Below, piece by piece: positions 13,701 through 24,042 of a stretch of DNA of 64,000 bases; positions within the stretch are counted from its first letter, which is position 1; each line of letters starts with the position of its first letter. Where the stretch lies: positions 682,001 through 746,000 of the forward strand of contig QEYB01000936.1 of NCBI GenBank assembly GCA_017562135.1, written 5' to 3'. The notes under the pieces are model-generated. The model saw only the letters and a list, made by a program, of their open reading frames with translations, searched no databases and was not told the DNA's origin. This stretch comes from Dipylidium caninum (lineage: Eukaryota; Platyhelminthes; Cestoda; Cyclophyllidea; Dipylidiidae). A program made the position numbers and the translations under genes.

Positions 13701-16700
13701 TTCCCAAAGTCTTTCTCGATGCCATAGCCGAGTTGAACGAATCCGATGGGGACAGAGAATCGTTGACCATGGAGACGGTCAATGTAGCCAGTGATGGTAA
13801 CAATGATAATCCTCGAGAATTTGCAAAAATTGCTGCTGCTGCAAATTACCTCGACGGTCTGCATCGAACGCCCCTTCATTGTGCTAGTTCGGAAGAGGCT
13901 GTCAATAATTACGCAGAATGCATTGCAATCCTCCTTGAGTCCGGTGGCGACCCTATGCTACGAACATTGCAGGGCAAAACAGCATTGGATTTGGCCTATG
14001 AGGCGGGACGGGCAAAGATTCTAATTGACATTATGCCTACCGATATGATGGTGGAGCTTTTGATGCGAATTAACGATGTGGTTCCCCGGTGTGTTCGACA
14101 AAAGTATACGGAGAATTTGGCCGCAAAACGGGGACGCGAATCTCCGAGTGGTTCTAACCAACAGGTTTCCCAGAGGGCTAGTGTCAGTGCCCCCGGAAGC
14201 TCCCTCATTCGACGTCAAACTAATATCGGTCAGCCGGAGAAGAAGGAGGAGAAGGTGAATTTTGTAGCGACTTGGCGGAAGATTCTCCTCAACGATGACG
14301 TGGAATTGTTGGAAACTTGGAGGGACTCCTTGGTGTGGTGTCAGGAGGATCCAGGCTACTTGAAGAAGCGAAAGGAGATCCGAGGAAGGGCGTTGAAGAA
14401 GAGTCCTTTGATGAACAAGTCCTCACCCATGGATTTTGAGACGTCACAAGGTTTGACTGCTTTTCAAAGATCTGAACTCTTTTTCGACTGCTATGAGAAC
14501 GGAACCGGTGTCTACTCCTACATCCAATCAAACTTCGCTCTTAATATAAAGGCTCACGATTTTCTCACTGTTCTGAGATCACTTACAGGCCTGGTGGTGT
14601 TCGAACAGTTGACTGTAGATGGTGTAGTGGTTCTTTCACCTCTGCACACGTCAATACTTTTCCTGGCCCTACTTTGTGGACGTTTCCGAGTTGCTGAACA
14701 GCTTCTACGAATGCGACAATTTGATCTCATTCCAGCAAGTATCTTAGTAGTTCTCATTCTGCATCGGTTGTACCAAGAACCCACCTTCCCTGAACAGGTA
14801 TGATTCCTCATTTGCCATTGAATAGAATACGATTAATACATTAGCCAATCAGATCAGGGAAAAATATTCTCATCACTAGGCAATTTCGATATACCAAAAC
14901 CATGAAGTTTCCTTTGTCCACTTTTTTTTCGTACTTCTTAGAACTTCCTTGTCTGCCCAAGTGAACCGTGTAAGTCCTTTCTTTGGAGAATCTCTTGGTT
15001 TAACCGCTTCCGTTTCCTAACCGGAATAACTAAACTGACGGTGCCAATTAGAGCTTCCTCACATCATTATAAGGTCTGTTTGAATCCGAGATATCATATT
15101 TAAAGGACAAAAATTACTTTCTGGCATTTGAAACTGAATGATCGGGAGAATGCCTCGGGGAATTTTCATGGCAAGTACTTTGTAGAGCTGTAAATAGATT
15201 TTGAGGAGAGATATGAGATGTTGCAAGCAGCTTTAGGTGCATATGCTATTGGAATTTCGAAAAAATTAACAAACGAGTGATAAAACAAGGAAAGTTAAGT
15301 GCGCGAAGTGGTAAGTTCAGCTCCGCTACATTTGTTCAAATCACCGGACAGGTGCGCCTTGTCCATACTACACCACTAAAAGGCTAGATTAGATAATAAC
15401 ATTTTGTGAGGCAATTAACACTTGGACTTGACTGTTGACAACGGTTGACACCTTGAACCGCACACCGTATTTCTTCCCTCTCCCCCCTCCCCCTTCCCTC
15501 CCCCTCCCCCTCCCCCTCCTCCATATTTCACATCTTCTTCAAGACAAATCACACATACCTGTCCCCATTTCATGGCAGGAGGAAGGAAGAGTTGTTGAAT
15601 GGAAGCGCAATTGGTGGATAGTAGGGGCCGCGGTAAGTCCCCTCCTGTCCGTCTGAATGCCGTACCAGTGTTCATGTGGACGCCTGATTCTGGTGCGGTA
15701 GGGGAAATAACTGACCCCCCACATCGAACAAGGTCAACTACGAGCGTGTCGTGGAGTCCGGCGGGCCGGAGGATGAGCGTGGCGAGGCGGCATGGCGAAT
15801 GTGAGGTGGGGTGGGGTGGGGTGGGTGGGGGGGGGAGGAGGGGCCGTGGGGAAATGCTCGGGACTGCACCCTGGAGGGAAATGAGGTGTGCGGGGCCTGC
15901 GAGTGAGTGGGTTATGAGTGGGACAGGTTGCAGTGTTGGAGTTGCTGTTAGTGTGGTAGACGTGAGTGGTGGTGATTCTGGTGAAGATGTGCAGGGAGAG
16001 AGCGGTGATGGTGGTGTGGAGTGAGAGAGGCAATCAGGAGTGGAGGAGACAATGAAGTAGAGAGGAGGAGAAGGAGGGGAAGGAGAAGGAGAAGGAGGAG
16101 AGTGGTGATGTGGTGGGTGGGGTGGGGTGGGGTGGGATGGGGTGGGGTGGAGGTGAGATTGACTTGGACTGAGTTGTGGAGGTGAGGGAAGGCGGGTAGA
16201 GTGACGGAGACTCAGAACCTCTTCTACACATTCTCCTTCTGCTGCACTTCCAAATGAAACGAAATGGAACAGTTTCACTTTGCCTCCTTCCCCCCTCTCG
16301 CCTTCCCTCCCTTCCTCCCTTCCTCCCTTCCTCCATCCCTTCTTTCCTTCTTTTCTTCCTTCCTTCCTTCCTTCCTTCCTTCCTTCCTTCATTTCCCTCT
16401 TTCTCCTCGTTCCGCCCATCGATAAATGCAGGCGTAACAATTAACTCACTTCCCAGGCGCCGTCTTAATCTCTCGAACGACCCGACACTCGAAACCCGAC
16501 ACCCGACAACCAACCCCCATCGCCCAACACTCAACGCCCCTCTCCTCGCCAAGTCTCCGACCCCCCCAACTGCAAACAATTCACCAACCCTTCTGCAGGC
16601 ACAAGTCTTCTCCACACCCATAACACATCATGTCACGGCGAATTGCTACGGCATCGCGTGTGCATGAGCGTGTGTGTGTGTGTGACCGCATTAACCCCAT

Positions 16701-19700
16701 CTTCGTCTGTCAGCCCAACTGACCTGACCTGATAAGTCGCAGTGACACAAACTGATTGGGTCATTTCGAGCATTTATTTGGGCTGTGGTGGACAACTCCG
16801 CCCCCTGCCTTTCCTCCCCCCTCCCCTTCGGGGTGAGAGCTCAGTCTCATCGGCGGTTGGATAGGTGAGCCTCACCGATGTAGTGGGATATCCTCACACT
16901 TGCCGGTGTTGTGTTGCACGTGGGGTAGGAACTTGTCTAAATCAGTCATTTGGTCAGTCACCACGTGGTGAGTGGGAACGCCTGCGACCTGTGTGTTTGT
17001 GACCTGCAGCGTGGTGAATCGTGTGGGTGTTGGGATTGAGGAAGGGAGCGCTGACTTGGTGGAAGATGGCTTTTGAGTAGGAGCGGTAGAAAATTTTCCA
17101 TCACACCACTTTTGGAGCGAAATAGCCGGCTTACTTCAAACATAATCTTCCATTCCGTTTTTATTTTGGACTCTCCTTTCATCCCCTTCCCATTTTATCC
17201 ACTCGCCAATGCTCTAGAATTATCATTTTTCATTTTTTACTTTTCCCTCTCTCATTTATGTGTTAACGCTTTCATTCAATACTTTTTGACATTCTCTTCA
17301 TTTTACAGAAGTTGCATCCACTACTGTAATTTCGAGTCAACTTCGAGAAGCACACGTTTTATTGCGACTATCATCAACTTTCTCCATCAAATTCGATGTA
17401 CGATTTAGTTTGTAAAACCATATCTTCACTTCTCTCGGTTATTTCACACTCTTTTGACCATTTTCCCGCACATAAACACTCTAAGCCTGAGATGGTTGCT
17501 ACAGCAACCGTTAATCTTAGGTCGACCTTTATGGGCATTAATCACGGCGCTACATGTTCGCCTCACGCGCAAATAACCACGGAGCTACAAAATACGGGTT
17601 TGTTGAAGGTGAGGAACATCGGTGGACAATCTAAGAACTTCTAATGTCTACGCCCCCACCCCATCACCGGGGGAGAAGACTCTTTCCACTCATCCGCCCT
17701 GTTACTTTCAGGTTCGATGTGAACTTCAACAGATAGCCAGTCTGGTGGAGGCGATCGCCGTCGACGTGTTGACGTTGGTCTCGCTGAAAGACAACACCCC
17801 GGAGAAGGAGATTTGTAGAGGAATTCTCAACGCGCCTCTTCGCATCTGCGGTGATCTCTCACTCATCGACCTCTGCGCCCAGGCGAATTGCACCAACCTC
17901 CTCAGCCTTCCCATCTGCCAACGTGTGCTAGACGAACGTTGGCGCGGTGTAATGATCCACCTGCCAAATTGGATTGGTTTTTTCTCCAGATTTCTTCCCT
18001 TTATGGCAATAATCTTTTTGGAGCGTCGAGCACGCAGAGAACGGGCTAAAGCTCTGGCCGACTTTATCGCCGATGCTGCTAATTATATCGCTCCCACCGT
18101 CACCATTGCCAACAACACAAATTCCCCGTCTGAACCGAATTATTTTGGTCCTTTCCCCAAGGATCTCGACCCCTGGAAGCCTGTCACGAATACTCCCTCG
18201 CCTCAGAAGGGATGGAGTCTCTCGAAAGACCACTTCACCTCCATCCTGCCGATGAAACGGAGCAAGAGTTCAGTGCCCACCCCGCTAACCATCTACGACC
18301 GTCTTTCGAGGCAGTATGGCTGGCAGGGCTCACCACGTCTTTCCTTCGTGAAGGCTATTTACACCTCACCGGAGGTGAAATTCTTTTTTCATTCCATTTT
18401 CCATGTCATCTTCCTCGTCACCTTCACCGTAGTGCTCGTCAATTCTCTACACTTCAAAATTCGCCTCACAGAATGCAGTGCAGTTGCGTATGTGCTTGGC
18501 TATGCAGTGGAGGAGATACGTCAAATGATAATCGAGTCACTGCGTGGGCAGTTTAGCAATTATCTAAAGGACAGTTGGAACACTCTAGAACTCTTTGCCA
18601 TTGGATTCACTCTGACAGGATTTTGGGCAAGAGTTGGAAAAATCAACCAGCGGGCACCGCCAGAAAGTGAGGCCTATGACATGTCATTTTACATTGCTCG
18701 AGTCTGTTACCTCTTTGGGCTTCACCTCTTCTGCATGCGAACCCTTTTCATCACATCCATCTCGCCGATAATCGGTCCCCGGTTAAAAATGATGGCTGAC
18801 ATGTTGAGAAAGGATCTGGTCCCCCTACTCATCGTCTTCGCCATCTTCCTCTTCTCCTACGGAGTGTCATTTCAAGGTCTCATGTACCCTAACTCCTACA
18901 TGCAGCAAACATTGCCGAATGGCACGAAGGTGTATGAGAAGTTGCCATTCCTCTCTGCCCTCGAGAGGTTGATATCACGCGCCTTTTACTCCATGTTTGA
19001 GGTTAGTGTTGCCCTCGAGGAGGCCGAGTGTAAAGCGGATGATCAGTGTGGAAGTCAATTTGGCAATAAATTGGTCATCCTCTTTGTTCTCATCGCCTAC
19101 ACTGTCATCGTGAATCTCATTTTAATTAACCTCCTCATCGCTTTATTCAGTAACACCGTCTCGCGTATTGGAATGCAGTCTACAGCCCATTGGTTGGCCG
19201 ATCGGTATCAAATGGTTAAAGAGTATCAAGACAAGTCCATGTTCCCACCGCCACTCAATCTCTTCTCTATTATGATGGAAATTTGCTTCTGGTCCAGTCG
19301 CCTTTGTCGTTGTTGCCGTCGCAGACGAAGGGAGAAGAGTCGAGCCAAGTCCTCCACCACTACAAGCAGTAATGCTCGACGGCGTTGGCAGGTTAGCGCC
19401 TCGGAGAGTCGCACTTCTGACGATTTAGGAGAAGTCGAGAGTCAGCATAATACAGTGGAGAGTTCTCATGTTAGTGTCGACAAAGAGGAGCTGGAAGTCT
19501 ATCGTTCCATTGCAAAACGCAAGTGGAACAAGAAGTTACGCAACTCTCGAAGAGTTCAACAACTCACGCATAACCTACGCAGTGCCCTGTGGGATCGTAG
19601 AACGGAGACAGAAGCTGTGCTACAGTTTATCCTTGTTCAGAGTTTCGCGTTGAAAGATAGACGTTACACCCTTGGCACTACAAATACGGCGTTAACTTCG

Positions 19701-20012
19701 GGCGTTTCCACTATTGCCACAGCGACAGGAACAATTGAACATCGTCTTCAGGCACTAGAGAAGAGGTTAGACGACTGGCTTCCACGTCTGATGGAGGAGT
19801 TGAAGAATTTAAAAAATGCCTATCGCTATCCTCTCAGTCCACCCGATTTCCAGATGTCACAGACCTTGGAGCCTGGGGAGGGCTGCGAGAGATTCCAATT
19901 GAATATGGATGGCCAAGGGCAATCGGAGAGTTCAGAACGGGTATCAGGCATCTCACTGCGAATTCGTCAACCGCAAGACCTTTTGTACAGACGACCTGTG
20001 TCAAAATTGTGA
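7784..20012 (+). CDS. TRPM-like cation channel with N-terminal ankyrin repeats
   Basis: Three coding exons: 7784-8376, 13555-14797 and 17712-20012 (TGA). The junction phases (2, then 0) give one 1378-residue frame. The start is the first ATG, after a gcagg context. Residues about 112-370 form ankyrin repeats, with signatures such as GTTLLHFA, GRLPIHVAATYG, RTPLHCASS and GKTALDLAYEAG. The exon 1/2 junction falls exactly inside a repeat (GHLAIV-SDLIENRGADI), which supports the splice. Residues about 480-830 resemble the TRPM pre-membrane region. Six membrane segments follow: S1 about 833, S2 869, S3 901, S4 938, S5 980 and S6 1064-1091. The TRP helix (WLADRYQMVKEY, then PPPLNLFS) and a C-terminal coiled coil near 1290-1310 are typical of TRPM. 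The protein is probably a plasma-membrane, calcium-permeable or nonselective channel. The usual TRPM N-terminal SLOG domain is not seen. The 5.2 kb and 2.9 kb introns hold no other genes, but the second contains repeat arm A. Confidence 0.85.
8377..13554 (+). other. Intron 1 of the TRPM-like gene (5.2 kb)
   Basis: Donor ag/gtatgt at 8376/8377 and acceptor tttttcag ending at 13554. No gene-like frame was found. A 120-codon minus-strand frame near 12769-13131 has no family resemblance and is treated as chance. Confidence 0.8.
14798..17711 (+). other. Intron 2 of the TRPM-like gene, carrying repeat arm A'
   Basis: Donor cag/gtatga at 14797/14798 and acceptor tttcag ending at 17711. About 60 percent of the intron is the right arm of inverted repeat A. 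The rest shows no gene. Confidence 0.85.
15420..17127 (-). repeat. Right arm of large inverted repeat A
   Basis: Reverse complement of 5346-7128, about 8.3 kb away. The mirrored order of the simple-sequence tracts is kept, with length differences in the GGAA/TTCC tract (about 16345-16390) and the G-rich tracts. Long open frames here, for example 15415-16440 on the minus strand, are compositional (Lys-Glu-Gly and Pro-Ser runs), not genes. Confidence 0.9.
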
Positions 20013-22267
20013 AGGTTCACTGGGGTTTTTATGAAAATTCCATGATTGTTCTTCCACGCAATGTTTCTCTATGTCGCCAAATCCCCTCCTCCCTTCTTCT
20101 TCAATCCCTCTTCCTTCACGCCTTGCTTGAGATTCACTTCTCCAATCTAAAATCTACATTTCGCAAATACTACTGCCTTACAAGAATTGGGGTTTAATAT
20201 TTTTTTTTTTAATATTTGCACGGAAATATTATTTGGGTAAATGTTGATGTGGACGGGAGGATCGGGCAAGGGCATGTGCTGCCATTATTTTTAGCCTTTT
20301 TATATAGACTAACAGGCTAATTGTTTACTTAAGGGGCTCGGTATTTCTTATTCACCAACTTGTAGGCTTGACCAAAGACAATTTAATAAAATTCAGACAC
20401 ATTGGAAAGATATTTTAGTGAGTTAAAAGTCAATACACTAGGATATTGAGAAGGGTAGAAAAAGTGACGAATAGGACAGTTATAACAAGGAGAACAATTT
20501 CGGGTGTGTCGAGGCTGAGGATAAAGTCTACTATACTTAGTAAGTAGCAACATCTTACCTATACCTTCTAGTCTTAGTTACGAACTTGGCGGAATATGCG
20601 AAAAATGAAAGCACATCAAATTTGACAGACAGATCTGCGAGTTGAGAAGGTGGATCGTGAGGGTGAGACGATCTACCCCCAGAACATTTGCGAAATTTCA
20701 GCAGTAGAAAAATAAAATGGCTAGCCCGTTCTTAGTAGCAAAAGCCAAGATTTAACAAATTCCACTGACCAGATTACGTATAGAGAACATAAGGGATCAA
20801 TTCTAGTTTATAAAGCGTCAAAGTTTCAACTTAACGTCTTTTATTTGCTGAAGGTGAATTCAGAGACATCATTGTTAGCCTGAACAAATAATTGCCAAGC
20901 GTTTATATAAATTTAGACTCTATTGTTTGCAAAAAATTTTGGCGATCATAAAGAAGCAGATGATCAGAACATGTGAAGTCGGCATAAAACACGCAGCGCC
21001 ACAACTGTTCAGATGACGAGCAGTATCCAGCGGAATAAAAGAAAATACAAAAATCGCGACAATTTATTTAAACGCAAATCTGTCAAACGCTCGTGTCCGT
21101 TAAGGATATGTTAAACAGTAGGCTATGAAAACACCTCAAGTTGTATTTACATGTCCCCGAAGTGTGGAGATCTGGTGGTACGTCTTCTATCCCCCTCCGC
21201 ATCTAACAAACAAGGAGAAAGTTATTTCGACCGCCCTGAGCCTTAAGCACTTGATAGATCTCCACTGTCGACTTACAGTAACATAAAACGGCTAAACCAT
21301 ATTATTAATAGTCCAAATGTAGCTACCACAATCTACTATCAACCAGTCGGTTTGAAACGAGATTCCGACTGCATTTTCATCCTCACAAGGAACCCAAAAT
21401 TGTAAGAATCAAGAGGCAACAGAGAGGTTACACACTTGACCTAAAAAATAATTTTCTCTTGCGCATTTAATTTTTTTCACAGTAACACGTAAAGATGAAT
21501 GGAAAACCGAGGTTTAAGAAAGGATGAACGCTTGTTTTAAGGAAGCATTAAACATCAACGAGAATGAAGCATACTAACGCAGCACAATAAACTTGTCTGG
21601 ACAAAAAACCACACTCGACTCCTCAGCATGAAACAGTCGATTTGTTGTGTGTAGACGGGAAGTTACAATCTCCGCATCGCCTGAGCCAAGAGGAAATGGC
21701 AGATCGGATTGGGGTGATACTACCGAACCAATACGCATAACAAAATACCAAAACACAGCAACTATTCCTCACCCAAGCGGATGCACCTTTGTCTGGATCT
21801 TTGCCTATTGTCTGATCGGATAAGTGTTTTCCATTATTACATCAATAAAGTGAATTGAAAAAAAGCGAAATGGGAACCTGTCTCCATGCTGAAACCTTTC
21901 AGTAAAATATCAACCAATTTGGAAAGAATTATACCGCCATATATTCTTACCTAATGCATCAAAGAATGCAGGGAAGTTCTACGCGATATCGAAAAGACAG
22001 TAAGAGCTGCAAACCAATAAACACCATGGCAATTTCAAACCATAAAATGCAGCAGCAGCCTATTCTGTCAACTTAGAGATCCACAATCGCTTTTCGTGGG
22101 AGCTGATAAAGCAAAAGTAGGCTGCAAAGTCCCGCGCTTATATGATATATGGGGAAAAAAATCGGTGAGACCCCATCGAGTAACGGCTCATTACCTATAC
22201 AATGAGTCCCAATGTCAGAAAACATATTGAAGAAGGAGACCAAGGACCATGTTAAAAACACCCAACT
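20013..22267. other. Gene-free stretch between the TRP gene and ABITRAM
   Basis: AT-rich and without supported genes. A candidate poly(A) signal AATAAA at 20385-20390 could end the channel transcript. The region also holds the 3' flank of the minus-strand ABITRAM gene. Confidence 0.5.
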
Positions 22268-23050
22268 TTACAAGTTTCGCAGTTTTTTGTACTCTCCCCA
22301 CGTCAGGCCTCCAGTCAAGAAACCATCTTTCGTTAAAAACGAGATAGAAGGCTGAACACATTCTGCGGCTTCGAGATCATCATCACAGCCATCACCGTGG
22401 TCATTGTTAGCGCGGGCTCGGAAGGGCATAATTATGGCCAAGAAGGCTTCATTACTGCCCTCATAACCGATGGGTGCTAGAGGTACACGATCTTTCACGG
22501 CGACATCCACAGACAGCCGAGAATTGGACTCGTACAGACGTCCAGGCAGCCCGCCGCCCGTCAGTAAGGCGTGACGCTCACCGCGGTCACAAATCGCATA
22601 ACCGAGACATTGATTAAAGTTGCCCTGTTTCAGTCGATGACTGCCACGTTTGCGACGGCCGCTCACCTTACTCTTCAGAAGGTTGAAAGAGTCAGAGAGC
22701 TGAAAGTCAACACCGAGAATAACGTGATTCACGAGGGGTTTTTTCTTATCGTTGATCTCGGTTTGTGAGGAACGGCTTAAACAGCCATGAAAAAGATGGT
22801 GACCCGGAGCCAGACCCAAGACGCAAATACGGTTGGAATGTTGCAATATGCATAAATCATCACCGCTACCTTCACCGCAAACGTCTGCGAAATAACGTAT
22901 TGTGAAATAACGAGAGAGATAGGTTTGAGGAGAGAAAGTGTCTACTTGGGTGGATGAAGCACATGACGAAGTCGGCGTGGATTCGGGTAAAGGATGTTCG
23001 TCAAGGAGTTTTTTAATCCAACGATTATCTGCGTAGTCAAGTTCCGTTGG
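22268..23050 (-). CDS. ABITRAM: ABITRAM (FAM206A / Simiate) homolog, main exon
   Basis: Minus-strand exon of 261 codons including the stop. It begins right after a tttcacag acceptor, so the first codon lies in an upstream exon. The frame has no ATG at its own start. The core matches the ABITRAM family: RYFTIRYF, then the hallmark DDLCILQHSNRICVLGLAPGH, NLLKSKVSGRRKRG, CDRGERHAL, GRLYESN, EAFLAIIMP and a C-terminal LTGGLTWGEYKKLR. Human ABITRAM is an actin-binding protein of nuclear speckles and growing neurites. This copy is longer because of an acidic N-terminal extension and a linker before the last strand. A possible first exon is 23395-23397 (ATG) down to 23371. Its phase-0 donor gtaccg would give a nine-residue start, but the evidence is thin. 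It is divergent with the synergin gene starting at 24043. Confidence 0.88.
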   Translation of the reverse strand, partial: PTELDYADNRWIKKLLDEHPLPESTPTSSCASSTQVDTFSPQTYLSRYFTIRYFADVCGEGSGDDLCILQHSNRICVLGLAPGHHLFHGCLSRSSQTEINDKKKPLVNHVILGVDFQLSDSFNLLKSKVSGRRKRGSHRLKQGNFNQCLGYAICDRGERHALLTGGGLPGRLYESNSRLSVDVAVKDRVPLAPIGYEGSNEAFLAIIMPFRARANNDHGDGCDDDLEAAECVQPSISFLTKDGFLTGGLTWGEYKKLRNL

Positions 23051-24042
23051 CTGTGAAAGCAAATGTGATAATGAAGTAGTAGGAACTTAAGAACTGGATG
23101 GTTTAAAAATAACAACCTTTCGATACGAAAGCTGCTAAAAAGGTATGAAAAGTCGGAAGGTATTGGCGAAATACGTTTAGAACAATCATAGTAAATTGAG
23201 ATGAATAAGGAATGTGCGACCAAAATATAGAAAACCCCGACAAATTTATAAGTCGACAATGAAATAAGTTATCATAACAATAATCCTCTAATTCAAGAGC
23301 AAGCATGCTAAAAGAAAGCTACGCAGGGATCACGCGTGGCACGCAAAACGGAGACTTCGTACCGCGGTACCCATGTGAAGCCCGGGGCTGATAGCATGTC
23401 CCGCTTAGCCTACACATTGTTCAAAATAAGTGAGCAGAGGGGGTGAGGTACTAATTTTAATCTCATACAGTGAGTAAGCTTTCATTTTCGGACGACATAT
23501 CACTTTAACATACCAAATGCAAGGGCCTTAACTACATTGCTGCGAGTAAGGCAAAGCTCAGTTGCTCGAGATCGCAAGAATCGTGACGGAATTTGGTGAA
23601 CGCAGTGCCAAGGTAAAAGGGCGTTGTTTCGAGCTGACAATTGTTAAATCATATATACATATTTACAAAACGGAAAATGCTTCAATTTAGTCGTAATCTA
23701 GGCTGGATCATAGGTGGGCCCATTCATAAGTAAATCTCTCCACGTGGTTACGCGACTTAGAGACATTTGCAACAATAAAAACGTTTGTTTGTGTCTAAAT
23801 GCCCCACAAATTTATGCATCAAAATCCGGTTTAAGCTTCCACTGCCCTATCATGCGCGATCCGTAATTAATCATCCAAAGCGGATGGATTTCAATCTATC
23901 GTACTGACACGACGAGTTTCCGATTAAGTGCTCTTTTCCATTTATTTCCCCTTTGGAAACCCCATTCGTTATTATACTTCTGCGGGTGGCGCGCCCCTTG
24001 GTTGCAGCGTAACTGTGTTTACTTGATAAAGTAGCCCAGGCC
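23051..24042. promoter_or_regulatory. Divergent intergenic region between ABITRAM and synergin
   Basis: Head-to-head arrangement: the ABITRAM upstream exon must lie here on the minus strand, and the synergin gene starts on the plus strand at 24043. The region may act as a shared promoter. No TATA box or other site could be fixed. Confidence 0.3.

Noticed and set aside
15415..16440. 341-codon minus-strand open frame
   Set aside because: Composed of Lys-Glu-Gly, Pro and Ser runs produced by simple repeats in inverted-repeat arm A'. The mirrored arm breaks the frame.
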